Below, in pieces: positions 53,078 through 61,932 of a stretch of 64,000 bases of DNA. Made by a program: the position numbers and the translations under genes. Within the stretch, counting starts at the first letter, position 1. Each line of letters starts with the position of its first letter. Location of the stretch: NCBI GenBank assembly GCA_964475985.1, contig CAYYYP010000002.1, forward strand, positions 1 through 64,000. The letters are read 5' to 3'. Source of the stretch: CAYYYP01 sp964475985. GTDB lineage: Bacteria > Bdellovibrionota > UBA1018 > CAYHWW01. The notes beneath the pieces were generated by a model that was given only the letters and a program-made list of their open reading frames with translations, was not told the DNA's origin and ran no database searches.

Positions 53078-53296
53078 CTATTGGTTTAAAAATTTGGAAG
53101 AACGCACAGGGGGCTTAACGACAAAGCCGCTCTTGATGCATCGGGTACAAGCGTAAATCCGCTTTGTTTCGCCGTGTTCAAACATCTTTACTTTTTTAAG
53201 GTTAGGGAGCCAGCGCGTCCTAGATTTCATGTTGGAGTGGCTGACTTTATTTCCGGATAATGGTTTTTTTTTGCAAAGATCACACATTCTTGCCAT
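53078..53296 (-). CDS. rpmB: 50S ribosomal protein L28
   Basis: A 72-residue L28 with the standard start (MARMCDLCKKKPLSGNKVSHSN) and the W-x-PNL segment. Two CxxC pairs (CDLC and CTRC) mark the zinc-binding form of the protein. Such C+ paralogues occur alone or alongside a C- form. Only one copy is in this window. Confidence 0.95.
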   Translation of the reverse strand: MARMCDLCKKKPLSGNKVSHSNMKSRTRWLPNLKKVKMFEHGETKRIYACTRCIKSGFVVKPPVRSSKFLNQ

Positions 53297-53376
53297 AGCT
53301 CAGGGAACCTACGAGAAAAGAAGAAACCTTGCAAGGCCAAAAAGAATCCAGTCAAATTAAACTCTGGATTAAACCT

Positions 53377-54042
53377 ATGAAAAAATACCGTCTTCGCATT
53401 TCCTACATAGTGGGGTTTGCTTCAGCCCTGGCATTTCTGCTCCTCGTAATACTGTTGGTTGCCTCCTCTGTTTATTCCAAACTTTCAGAAATTCCTCGCA
53501 CTCCAGAGGGTATTTTAGAAACGACCCCAAATAGTAAAGCTAGACACTATAACTTGGTGGTTTGCCTTACAGGGGGGCGAGGCCGCATTCGATTAGCCAT
53601 GGAATATTTTGAAAGGGGGATCGGTTCAAGGCTTCTGATTTCTGGGGTGGACCCTTCGGTGAACATGCCACTCATCCTAAAGGAACTCGGGTGGGTAGGT
53701 CCCATTGAGGATTCCTCAAAAATCATAATTGATCAGGATTCCCGCAGCACCATTGAGAATGCGGAAGTGGTCAGGGACTTTTTAAAGGACGAGAATGTTT
53801 CTAAGGACTCGGCCAATTCCGTAAAAAGAGTTTTGGTTGTGACAAGTTCCTACCATGTGAAACGCGCTTATTTCATATTTCGAAAAATCCTACCGCCAGA
53901 AATTCAGGTGGATATGGCGTGGACAGAGCGTGAACCGTTTTCACAAAAGGATTGGTGGAAGTCAGATACCGGTATTTTGGTAACCGTAACGGAATTTTTT
54001 AAGTTCTTTCTGGCTTACCTTCGCCTCATTTGGGGAATTTAG
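53377..54042 (+). CDS. DUF218 (YdcF/SanA/ElyC) family membrane-anchored protein
   Basis: A ~221-residue protein with one N-terminal membrane helix (~7-32) and a periplasmic DUF218 domain: NLVVCLTGGRGRIRLAMEYFERG, LLISG and later VTSSYHVKRAYFIF. These match the YdcF/SanA/ElyC group, linked to envelope or peptidoglycan and lipid-carrier homeostasis, reaction unproven. The first ATG at 53377 starts the helix region and is my choice; a TTG at 53329 is possible. It overlaps the convergent gene by 4 bases. Confidence 0.75.
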   Translation: MKKYRLRISYIVGFASALAFLLLVILLVASSVYSKLSEIPRTPEGILETTPNSKARHYNLVVCLTGGRGRIRLAMEYFERGIGSRLLISGVDPSVNMPLILKELGWVGPIEDSSKIIIDQDSRSTIENAEVVRDFLKDENVSKDSANSVKRVLVVTSSYHVKRAYFIFRKILPPEIQVDMAWTEREPFSQKDWWKSDTGILVTVTEFFKFFLAYLRLIWGI

Positions 54043-54941
54043 GATTTATGGGTAGGTACGATCTGGTCTTCGCCGCCCAGTCGGTAAAAAAGCCAGCTTG
54101 ATCCCACCACGGCAAGGGGGATGTAAATGAGGCTGCCAAAGGGTATGGCCATAAGACTAAGCATCGTAATTCCAAAACCGAAGCTTGACGCAAAGTTTTT
54201 TGATGTGAACCTACGCACTACCGTGAGGTCGGGTGAATACTGAGAAATAGGATAGCCAAAATATTCAAAGGCTAGGGCCCAGGCGGCAATCATGAGCGCT
54301 GGAATTTGCATGAGCGGAACGACGCCCAAGCAAAATGCAAACGCGCCTACCATTAATAGTACGCCCATGCGTTTTATTTCTAATTTAATTACGGTGTGGA
54401 AAGGATGCGAAGCGCCAAGGACCGGCGTCATGACGATGATGTCCTTTGATTGATTTGTGAGAGCTAAAGTTTTTTCTTGAAGGATACGCAAAGTTTCGCG
54501 GCAAATTTTATCGTTGAAGGGAGAGAGCAGCAGGCCCGAAACCAAGGAAAAACTTAAGGCTGAGATTAGAACTAGGCCTGCGTAGAGGAGAATTCTTAAA
54601 ACCCAATCCACCAAAATGTGGAGGGCTGATTGCGCGAAGGAAGCGAGATTTGCATCTTGCAGAAGCCAGGGGGGAAGCTCGTCTGCCCAGCGGCTGTATA
54701 ACGAAGTAGTAAACTCATTTAGGATGCGAACTCCATAAATAAAAAATATTGAATACAAAACGACACTCACCAGCATAGGAATGGCGAGCAAAGCGAGGAT
54801 GCGGCGAGATCTAAATATTAAGGTGATGGCTGCCAAAGGTGCCTTTAGTCCCAGAAAAAATCGACTTAAGACACTCGGACGTAGGTTCTGGCTGCGAAAT
54901 GAACTTTGCATGAAGGTAAGTGGAGGGGTTTTTTTTATCAT
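54039..54941 (-). CDS. EI24/CysZ-like membrane protein
   Basis: A 300-residue protein with about six hydrophobic segments. The layout fits the EI24 (PF07264) family, which includes the sulfate transporter CysZ: a conserved LLSPFNDKICRETL segment between the second and third helix groups, FxFEYFGYPI-like text (ALAFEYFGYPIS), and a C-terminal helix pair. Sulfate transport is only a family-level suggestion. Two possible ATGs (54941 and 54911) exist without clear ribosome sites. Confidence 0.7.
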   Translation of the reverse strand: MIKKTPPLTFMQSSFRSQNLRPSVLSRFFLGLKAPLAAITLIFRSRRILALLAIPMLVSVVLYSIFFIYGVRILNEFTTSLYSRWADELPPWLLQDANLASFAQSALHILVDWVLRILLYAGLVLISALSFSLVSGLLLSPFNDKICRETLRILQEKTLALTNQSKDIIVMTPVLGASHPFHTVIKLEIKRMGVLLMVGAFAFCLGVVPLMQIPALMIAAWALAFEYFGYPISQYSPDLTVVRRFTSKNFASSFGFGITMLSLMAIPFGSLIYIPLAVVGSSWLFYRLGGEDQIVPTHKS

Positions 54942-55083
54942 GATTTTTGTTTATTAAAGGTTTGGGGAAAGTACGTGCGAAATGGTTTTCGCGGACATCA
55001 CAAACATACACCAAAAGCAAAAAAGAGACTTGAAACTTTCCTATGAATTGAAGGATAAAGGTCGCCTTGGAGGAAAAGGACAG

Positions 55084-56214
55084 ATGAAAAAAGGAAATAC
55101 AAAAAAATTCACAACGTATGCCGCAGTGGCCTTGGCTTTTGCGGGAACTGCCTTGACGACCCAAAAAGCCCATGCGGTTTTGACATGGGATCAAGCTCAC
55201 GTTGCTTCATTCATTCACGATGAGCTTGGTGATGCGGCTGCAGAAAGTTTCACGCGCGGTAATAACGTAAGCACCCTGGGTGGAAGACGTGGAGCTGCGC
55301 TTGAAGCAAAAGTGGTGACCGATCTTCTCGCGGGCAATGCTAGTACGGTGTTTTACATTCACAGCGAATGTCAGGCGAGTCCAGTTTGTCAGGTGTCGTT
55401 GCCCGAAAGTGCTAGACGTAATATTCGTACGGAAGATCCCGCGAGTGCACCAGCAATTTGGCCCGTCATCCGTACCTACCGTTTAGTGAACGCTCCCGTG
55501 GCAAGAGCAGCTGCGGTACTTGCAGATTATCCCCATTATGGACGAATCTTTAGGGGCTCCAGCATGAGAAGTGCACAGGTAATTAATGGCTCAATGCGGG
55601 ATAACCCTTGGCGCTACGACGTTCAATTTAGGGCACAGGTCACGATTCCCGGCACGAATATTGATGCCGTTGAAGTTCCTTATCGTCTCCGAAATGTTTG
55701 GACCACAGCAAACGATGCATTGATCGATAGTTGGGAATTTTTGAGCTCGACCAATCACGTTGCTTTGGCGCAGGGCCGAGCTAAGTTTGTGCAGGTGCGA
55801 GATGGCGAAGTAGAAAAGACTTTAGTGATTTACCAAAATTACATGAACCCTATCGACCCTCAAAGCCCAGATGGCCAGCACGATGAAAATGGCGTTTGCA
55901 ACGTGCTGAACGGTTTCGTCAATGTGACATGTGAGAGAGTTATGCCTAGTTTGGATACAGTTGGTTCAAGGGCTGAAGCAGTCAGAACCACGGTAAATAT
56001 CGTGAATACAATTAGGAGCATTTCTGAACGCGCAAGCGGAGTAGACGCTACGGCTCTTACGACCGTTTGCACACATTTGGGAAGTACGCTTCCTGGTTGT
56101 GTGGCGTCAGCGCCAGTTAGCACAGATGGTGGAACACCCGCTGCGACCGCTGCAGTAGCACCTGCAGCAGCTCCAGCTCCGGCGCCAGCTGCTCCCGCTG
56201 CTCCGACGCCTTAA
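55084..56214 (+). CDS. Secreted protein with START-like fold and Ala/Pro tail
   Basis: From the ATG at 55084 (AGGAGG plus AAAGGA region upstream) it has 376 residues. A signal peptide of ~31 residues ends Ala-His-Ala. The middle (~115-260) contains LVNAPVARAAAVLADYPHYGRIF, resembling the start of START/polyketide-cyclase (SRPBCC) domains that bind lipids, and a following strand-rich part. Two Cys pairs are present. The last ~30 residues are Ala/Pro repeats. Function unknown. Followed by a strong terminator and then the FadL-like gene. Confidence 0.55.
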   Translation: MKKGNTKKFTTYAAVALAFAGTALTTQKAHAVLTWDQAHVASFIHDELGDAAAESFTRGNNVSTLGGRRGAALEAKVVTDLLAGNASTVFYIHSECQASPVCQVSLPESARRNIRTEDPASAPAIWPVIRTYRLVNAPVARAAAVLADYPHYGRIFRGSSMRSAQVINGSMRDNPWRYDVQFRAQVTIPGTNIDAVEVPYRLRNVWTTANDALIDSWEFLSSTNHVALAQGRAKFVQVRDGEVEKTLVIYQNYMNPIDPQSPDGQHDENGVCNVLNGFVNVTCERVMPSLDTVGSRAEAVRTTVNIVNTIRSISERASGVDATALTTVCTHLGSTLPGCVASAPVSTDGGTPAATAAVAPAAAPAPAPAAPAAPTP

Positions 56215-56246
56215 TCCATAAGGAATCGAAGTAGTTTTTCGTAATT

Positions 56247-56294
56247 AAAAAGGGGGGTTTCGTAGAGGGTAAAATCTACGGAATCCCCCTTTTT
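56247..56294 (+). terminator. Rho-independent terminator
   Basis: AAAAAGGGGG (56247-56256) pairs with CCCCCTTTTT (56285-56294), with an inner CGTAGA/TCTACG stem. It lies 33 bases below the START-like gene and 32 before the FadL-like start. Confidence 0.9.
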
Positions 56295-56325
56295 CTTTGT
56301 CTTTTGAATGAAGGTGTTGCACTCC

Positions 56326-57777
56326 ATGAAAATGTTTTTAAAAAATAGTTTTGGTTTTTACAGGGTTCTTCCCCTTTTGGTTTTTGCTTTCAATCTGAAT
56401 GGGCAATCTGCTCAAGCAAATTTAGCGGAAGCCCACGGCTTTGGTTCCCGTAGCAGCGCTTTAGCGGGAGCTACTACCGCTTGGGGATTTGACGGTATGG
56501 CTGCGAGTTTAAATCCTGCCTCGCTGACGGTAAATAAAGCTAAACGGTTTCAATTAACCTTTGGATTTGTTTATTCGGAACCCCACTTTAAAGCCATCGA
56601 TAATGTAGTGGTAGACAATGAAGTAGTCTCCGATGCCCAGGGCCCCATTCGAGGGAATGTATCGGTGGATGATTATAAACCTACTTTTGGAACGGTCATT
56701 GGCGCAAGATTTTTAGTTTCACCTAAATACGGAAACGCAAGCCTTGGGCTTACGGCATTTTTGCCTCTAGCCCACACGGCCTATATGGATACCGGTTATT
56801 CTTTCATTCCAGAGTATGTCCTGTATCGATCACGCACGCAGCGCCCCCAATTCTATTTAGCAGGTGCCGTGGAACCGATTACGGGCCTTTCCGTGGGTGC
56901 TGGTGTGCAGGCAGCGTTTGAAATGAAGAGCGACGCGGATATGTTTTTGCAAACTCAAACCAGCGCGCAGAAACCTTCAACCTTAAGGTTTTCGGCCACC
57001 ATGAAACCAAAGCTCATTCCTTATTTTGGTTTGCTTTACGTTTCAAATAAAAATGAGCGCGAAAAGCTTGTGCCTGAAACTTATAATGAAAACGATTCGG
57101 CCGGCGCTTGGTCCGCTGGCGGAGTCCTTCACCTTGAACGTAAATCCGAGAGTCATATGAACCTTAGGACCAACGGCGCATTTCTCTCTCCGTTGCCGGC
57201 GTTTTTGTTTCAGTTCCGGGCAGACTCCGTAATGTATTATGATCCGCTCACCATTCAACTGGGTGGCTCTTTCGTTTACCTTCCTAAGGCAAGATTGTTT
57301 CTGGGTGCAGATTTTCAAGCATGGAGCCAGTATGAATCATCTGCTCCGGTGATCACCCCATCGGGGGGCGGCGCTAATATGAATGCCGGCGGGCCACCCA
57401 GTAGCTTTACGAGGGACATCATTATCCCTCGCGTAGCCCACGAATTGTTTCTGGGTCCTTGGGCCCTGCGCGCTGGATACTCTTATCGACCAAGTATTTT
57501 TAAGGGTGCGCCAAATCAAAACGGAAATTTCCTAGACCCTTCGCGGGATATTTTTACTTTCGGGTTGGGTCGCAGGCTGGGAACTCTTTTAGGTGAGGAT
57601 TTGCCCTGCAGCGTCGACTTCCACGGGTCATTTCATTCCATGCGCTCCCAGCAGATCGTCAAAGATTCCGGTAACGAGCTTGGCCAAGGTAGCGGCGTAC
57701 GCAGAATTGGTGCGCCAGGCTACGATTCCGACGGGTATGTCTGGGGCGTTGGCGTTAGTATGACGGTAGGATTGTAA
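56326..57777 (+). CDS. OmpP1/FadL-family outer-membrane transport protein
   Basis: A ~483-residue barrel. After the signal peptide the mature N-terminus reads HGFGSRSSALAGATTAW and NPASL (the FadL-type NPAxL/M), the plug-hatch segment typical of hydrocarbon or fatty-acid uptake porins. The C-terminus ends in strand-like VGVSMTVGL. The ATG at 56326 has an AAGGTG site and begins a normal signal peptide; a further in-frame ATG lies 6 codons upstream. Length fits the family. Confidence 0.8.
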   Translation: MKMFLKNSFGFYRVLPLLVFAFNLNGQSAQANLAEAHGFGSRSSALAGATTAWGFDGMAASLNPASLTVNKAKRFQLTFGFVYSEPHFKAIDNVVVDNEVVSDAQGPIRGNVSVDDYKPTFGTVIGARFLVSPKYGNASLGLTAFLPLAHTAYMDTGYSFIPEYVLYRSRTQRPQFYLAGAVEPITGLSVGAGVQAAFEMKSDADMFLQTQTSAQKPSTLRFSATMKPKLIPYFGLLYVSNKNEREKLVPETYNENDSAGAWSAGGVLHLERKSESHMNLRTNGAFLSPLPAFLFQFRADSVMYYDPLTIQLGGSFVYLPKARLFLGADFQAWSQYESSAPVITPSGGGANMNAGGPPSSFTRDIIIPRVAHELFLGPWALRAGYSYRPSIFKGAPNQNGNFLDPSRDIFTFGLGRRLGTLLGEDLPCSVDFHGSFHSMRSQQIVKDSGNELGQGSGVRRIGAPGYDSDGYVWGVGVSMTVGL

Positions 57778-57795
57778 AGTCGAAGTTCCTTTAGA

Positions 57796-58680
57796 TTAAG
57801 GCATGCCGATCTTGCGGGAAAAAACCTGCACGGCATGCATCCAAACGGAATTTGGCAAAATCTTTCTCAGTAGCAGAAGAAATTTTGCATCAAATCCAAC
57901 GGCGATCCTAAGAGCATTTTTTGAGAAAATGCCTCTTGATTTAGAACCTTCAGACAAATTTGCTAGCAATTGGATTACTTTTTCTGGGTTTGGCAGGCTT
58001 GGTTCCATTTTTTTCATCCAGTTTGCGTAAAGTTCCTTCTCTTTACTGTAGCGTAGGGCACAGGCATCACCTTGATTTGCGCAATCTTCGGCATAACCCA
58101 TAGACCTGGTCGCAAAATCTGTTTTGAATCCGCCTGGCTCAACCAAAGTGACATCGACCCCATGAATATGTTTTGAAAAATAGAGACCTTCGGAAAAAGC
58201 TTCTAATGCATGTTTGGTGGCGGCGTACATTCCGTAATGGGGAAACGTGGCCTGGCCACAAACGCTAGAAAGTTGAATGATGTGGCCTTTGGTTTTACTG
58301 AGGGCCGGCAGTAACCGTTGGGTCAATAAAACGATACTAAAGAAATTGACTTCAAATTGGTGGCGGATTTGTTTTTCGCTCATAATTTCAACGTGGCCCA
58401 TCAGCCCAAATCCAGCGTTATTCACTAACACATCAAGCTTAGGGATTTTTTCGGAGACAAATTTCACTAAGGCATCCCGGTGCGAAGCTTCCGTGACATC
58501 GAGGGGGAAAAATAAAAGATTGCCTGCGTAAGTTTCGATTTCAGAAGCGTAAAGTTTTTTGAACCTTGTTTCTTCTCCCCGCAGAGTTGCGATGACCGTA
58601 TGGCCTCGCCGAAGCAATTCCCGCACTAGCCCTTGGCCAAAACCGCTGGATGAGCCAGTTACTAAAATAGTTTTTTTCAT
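57796..58680 (-). CDS. Short-chain dehydrogenase/reductase
   Basis: A 294-residue classical SDR. The NAD(P) motif TGSSSGFGQG (8-17), VNNAGFG (the NNAG motif), SSVCGQ and the catalytic Tyr-x-x-x-Lys (YAATK) are all present, followed by VEPGGFKTDF. The substrate is unknown; the length and C-terminal tail resemble the SDRs with a C-terminal extension used on steroids or lipids. Its stop is 18 bases from the FadL-like stop. Confidence 0.9.
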   Translation of the reverse strand: MKKTILVTGSSSGFGQGLVRELLRRGHTVIATLRGEETRFKKLYASEIETYAGNLLFFPLDVTEASHRDALVKFVSEKIPKLDVLVNNAGFGLMGHVEIMSEKQIRHQFEVNFFSIVLLTQRLLPALSKTKGHIIQLSSVCGQATFPHYGMYAATKHALEAFSEGLYFSKHIHGVDVTLVEPGGFKTDFATRSMGYAEDCANQGDACALRYSKEKELYANWMKKMEPSLPNPEKVIQLLANLSEGSKSRGIFSKNALRIAVGFDAKFLLLLRKILPNSVWMHAVQVFSRKIGMP

Positions 58681-58683
58681 CTT

Positions 58684-60729
58684 TTACCTCAAGTAACGAA
58701 CCCGATATTCACTTTCACTCCACGGAACAAGCGAGTGCCTTGCGTCAATGGTCAAGGTGGCCGTTGTCGCCGATTCTAAGGCCCTGGGTATCTGCAATAG
58801 AATGAGATCCTCGCCGTGCCGGCGGATATTGTTGCAATGGGAAAAATTCCAATAGCCCTGAATCGGGCCAAGTCCAGTTGCGGGCGGAAAATTCAACGTA
58901 ACTTTTGCATATTGACGGCAGAGATTTGCGTCTACTTGGCGATCAATGGAAATGAGCCGGGTGCCTGCCGTGATGGAGAGGGGAATGGAAAAATGAGCCT
59001 GGTGGTAACGATAACTTCGCACAAAATTTGGTGAAGCGCTTTCGGCGTCATGGCTTGAAGAAAATGATGCGGTAGTAATGACAGGAGTTGCAGTGGGTGC
59101 GCTAGGGTCTAAGGGTTCTCGTGGAATGGTTAAGTTGGGCAGGGAATTTAGCGGAATCGTGAGTTGCCGGCTTGCGACTTGTGCGGGAGTTTCCGCTGCT
59201 TCATTTTCCCATACATAAGCCATGGCGCTGGTTTCATAACGAGCACCCACGAAATCACCTTCCCTTCCCGACTCAATTCCAAAACGTAAAAGTCCGCGGG
59301 AAATTATGGGATCTAGGACGTGGTGACGATACATGGAAAGCTGGTAGTTCCTAGTAGCCCAATTGGGTAAAAACCGAACCAGCCCAGAAAGGGGGTTCGT
59401 ATGCCTTCCATAAAAATAATAACCGCCGTTGAAGTAATCTTCCGTACCGGTGCCGAGAATAAAAGGGGCCGCAAGCCCATCAATGCGCACCATTTCGTCT
59501 CCTTCAAGGTAAAGCCTTGAAGGACCAGAAACTTGAATTTGCGTGTGGATTAATTTTGTAACGCTGTCCTGGTGTGCCGCAGATTCATAAATAGGAATAA
59601 TTTGACGTCGGCTAAATGAGGCGCTTTCGGCCGTCCTAGCTTGAATATCTAAGATCGGAAGTTCTGCCGTGCTTTCATCTCGGGGGATGGGGATTAGACG
59701 CGTGCGGACCCTGAGGGATTCACTCGTACTGATTCGAAACTCGTCTCCTTTGCGCAGCGGGATCGGTAAGCGTGAAGAAAAGATGCAACGACCGTGGGTG
59801 TCCGTAACTGTCTCTGCCTCTTGTGCCGCAGTTTGCCGGGACGCAAAAATTAAAGACATGCTGGTATCACAGGAACTCGCAAAAAAGGCGGAAAGCCTAG
59901 TGCGCCATTTCATGGTGAGCGAGCCACGACTGGGTTTGCGCCAATATTCTAGATAAGTTTCGTCCTGGTTTGAGTTTTTTTCGATGCTCAAGGCGGATAA
60001 AATTCCTGGGCCGCGTAAGGTTAAAGATTGGCCTTGCCGTACTTCTTGATAGACTTCGTGAGCCAGCTCTTCGGCCCATCTTGGCGCTTGTGGCAAGTGC
60101 GACTCCGCTAACTCTTCAGACCAGCTTTCAAGATCCGGAACCCTGGCGGCGCCGACACCAAATGAAGCGTTCACTTGATAAAATTGTGGGTGACCAGAAA
60201 TTTTGACTTTAAAATGCCGCCGAAATCCAAAGGGTGCCTGTAAAAAGTATCCTCCGGACGATCGCATGTCATCGGCCACCAGAGGCCAATGGAGCGGATA
60301 GACATGTTGACCAATCTGGGCTGCCAGTTCTCCTGTGAAAAGGGATATGGCAGGACCACGCAGAATTTCCCGGCCATCGATTTCAATACTGATATCACCG
60401 ATAGGAGAAATTGTCGGTCGTGGGCCCGTCATCCAAAGTCTAGTAAGCCTTCCTTCTCCGTAACCTTCCGCCAAAACCCTCCAAACCACCGGACCATCAT
60501 TTTCAATATACAGCCATGCCGGATGGGCGTCGTCGTTACCGCCAGCCCGGTCGTGGGAGCTCCACTGTTGGGTGATCCAGGAAGGGGACGGGGTAAGGAG
60601 CTCTTGCTGCCATGGGGTAAGGGAAGAAAAATAGGTCGAAGTATTTTGCGCAAAGGCAGTCCAGGAAAAACAGGAAGCCATAAGAAATTTGAAAATTAAT
60701 GACGCTTTGCGATATTTATTTTGGGGCAT
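58684..60729 (-). CDS. Exported DUF2961 (GH172) protein
   Basis: A 681-residue protein with a signal peptide (residues 1-27, ending Thr-Ala-Phe-Ala). DUF2961 hallmarks are HDRAGGNDDAHPAWLYIEND (~59-78) and ILGTGTEDYFNGGYYF (424-439). DUF2961 contains the GH172 family of inverting/retaining glycosidases on fructofuranose and arabinofuranose sugars, where a Glu of the GTGTEDYF type is catalytic. The C-terminal ~130 residues look like a separate beta domain. It ends 3 bases before the SDR start codon, so the two genes are probably one transcript. Confidence 0.85.
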   Translation of the reverse strand: MPQNKYRKASLIFKFLMASCFSWTAFAQNTSTYFSSLTPWQQELLTPSPSWITQQWSSHDRAGGNDDAHPAWLYIENDGPVVWRVLAEGYGEGRLTRLWMTGPRPTISPIGDISIEIDGREILRGPAISLFTGELAAQIGQHVYPLHWPLVADDMRSSGGYFLQAPFGFRRHFKVKISGHPQFYQVNASFGVGAARVPDLESWSEELAESHLPQAPRWAEELAHEVYQEVRQGQSLTLRGPGILSALSIEKNSNQDETYLEYWRKPSRGSLTMKWRTRLSAFFASSCDTSMSLIFASRQTAAQEAETVTDTHGRCIFSSRLPIPLRKGDEFRISTSESLRVRTRLIPIPRDESTAELPILDIQARTAESASFSRRQIIPIYESAAHQDSVTKLIHTQIQVSGPSRLYLEGDEMVRIDGLAAPFILGTGTEDYFNGGYYFYGRHTNPLSGLVRFLPNWATRNYQLSMYRHHVLDPIISRGLLRFGIESGREGDFVGARYETSAMAYVWENEAAETPAQVASRQLTIPLNSLPNLTIPREPLDPSAPTATPVITTASFSSSHDAESASPNFVRSYRYHQAHFSIPLSITAGTRLISIDRQVDANLCRQYAKVTLNFPPATGLGPIQGYWNFSHCNNIRRHGEDLILLQIPRALESATTATLTIDARHSLVPWSESEYRVRYLR

Positions 60730-60863
60730 TTCGGATCCTCTAACTCAAACTAGGCAAGGGGTATAATAGGGATGGGTAAAAACGCAATCTTACTGGAAAA
60801 AAGTCCACTCTATGACATTTCCATGACATTCCATTATTGCGAATGATGCATAAATAGAGAGTC

Positions 60864-61883
60864 ATGTTTTTAGACGACTTCACCGTTTGGCATAAAACCA
60901 ACATACCGAATTTGGGCAAAAGCTTTGAGAATCTCGAAGCCCAAGCCCATTATGATCACGATGGCCTATCTTCATGCCATCGCCAGGCGCTTCATCTAAA
61001 AACATGTCAACGCGAATTATTTATATTTTTTCCATCCTCCGAAGAAACTGCCTCGGACGCTTTGACGAATGGCCGCAGGTTAAACTTTGATGTGTATCAC
61101 GGTGAGGATGCCTATGCTTTTTTGTTGCGAGTTACTTGTGGTCTCGAAAGTGAGATGAAGGGTGAGACGCAGGTTTTTGGGCAAATCAAATTGGCTTGCG
61201 AAAAATATTTTACGGAAAGTCGCTGGTTAGGTCAGGCCGATGGTCACAAACACCAGGCGGGTAGGCTTAAGCCCGTATTCCAGAAGCTTTTTGAAGACGC
61301 CAAAAATATTCGCTCCAAACATTTGCGCAACGTGGGGACTGCTTCCTATGGTTCGATTTTACGTAAATTGTTGCGGGATTCCCCAGAACCTCAAAAAATA
61401 TTAGTGATCGGTGCCGGGGAATTTTCAAAATCGCTTTTACCTTGGCTGAAAGCCCATGACGTTACCATTACCAATCGCACCCTAGCTAAGGCAAAAAATT
61501 TAGCCGCTCCCTACGACCATAAAGTTTTGGACTGGAATGATAATCAGGTCCAAAACTGGCAAGGTTATTCGCACTGCATTCTTGCGGTTCAAGTGTCAGA
61601 TGAATTACGGGCTTGGTTCAACAACAAGGCTTCGTATTTCAAAGATTCCATCATTTTTGATCTTTGTGAGCCAGGACTAAATCCCATGGCTCAGCAAGTG
61701 TGGACGCTAGCAGATTTTTACACCCTTCAAAAAGAGGAAAACCTAAAAAGTTTAGCTGATCTTAATGCTGCGTTTGAAGCCTGTATTCGGGCGGCATGGG
61801 AGCGATATCACCAGGGGAAAATTACTTTCGCCCACGGCTGGGATGACCTTTGGATTCCTGGCCAGTTACAGTATCATTTGTAG
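60864..61883 (+). CDS. hemA: Glutamyl-tRNA reductase, divergent and short
   Basis: The first committed enzyme of C5 haem synthesis, reducing Glu-tRNA to glutamate-1-semialdehyde. Family features: the catalytic Cys C48 in LKTCQREL (normally LSTCNRxE), GLESEMKGETQVFGQIK (~83-99; compare GxxSMxxGExQIxGQVK), and an NAD-type GAGEFSKS motif. At 339 residues it lacks most of the C-terminal dimerisation helix of the usual ~420-residue protein. Identification is supported by hemC and hemB next door. The ATG at 60864 is the most likely start. Confidence 0.85.
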   Translation: MFLDDFTVWHKTNIPNLGKSFENLEAQAHYDHDGLSSCHRQALHLKTCQRELFIFFPSSEETASDALTNGRRLNFDVYHGEDAYAFLLRVTCGLESEMKGETQVFGQIKLACEKYFTESRWLGQADGHKHQAGRLKPVFQKLFEDAKNIRSKHLRNVGTASYGSILRKLLRDSPEPQKILVIGAGEFSKSLLPWLKAHDVTITNRTLAKAKNLAAPYDHKVLDWNDNQVQNWQGYSHCILAVQVSDELRAWFNNKASYFKDSIIFDLCEPGLNPMAQQVWTLADFYTLQKEENLKSLADLNAAFEACIRAAWERYHQGKITFAHGWDDLWIPGQLQYHL

Positions 61884-61932
61884 CCATCTGAGCTTGATAT
61901 CTGTTTCATAAAGAACTCCCGTGAGGTACTTG

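Noticed and set aside
60762..60767. TATAAT as the hemA promoter
   Set aside because: No acceptable -35 element lies 16-18 bases upstream on either strand.
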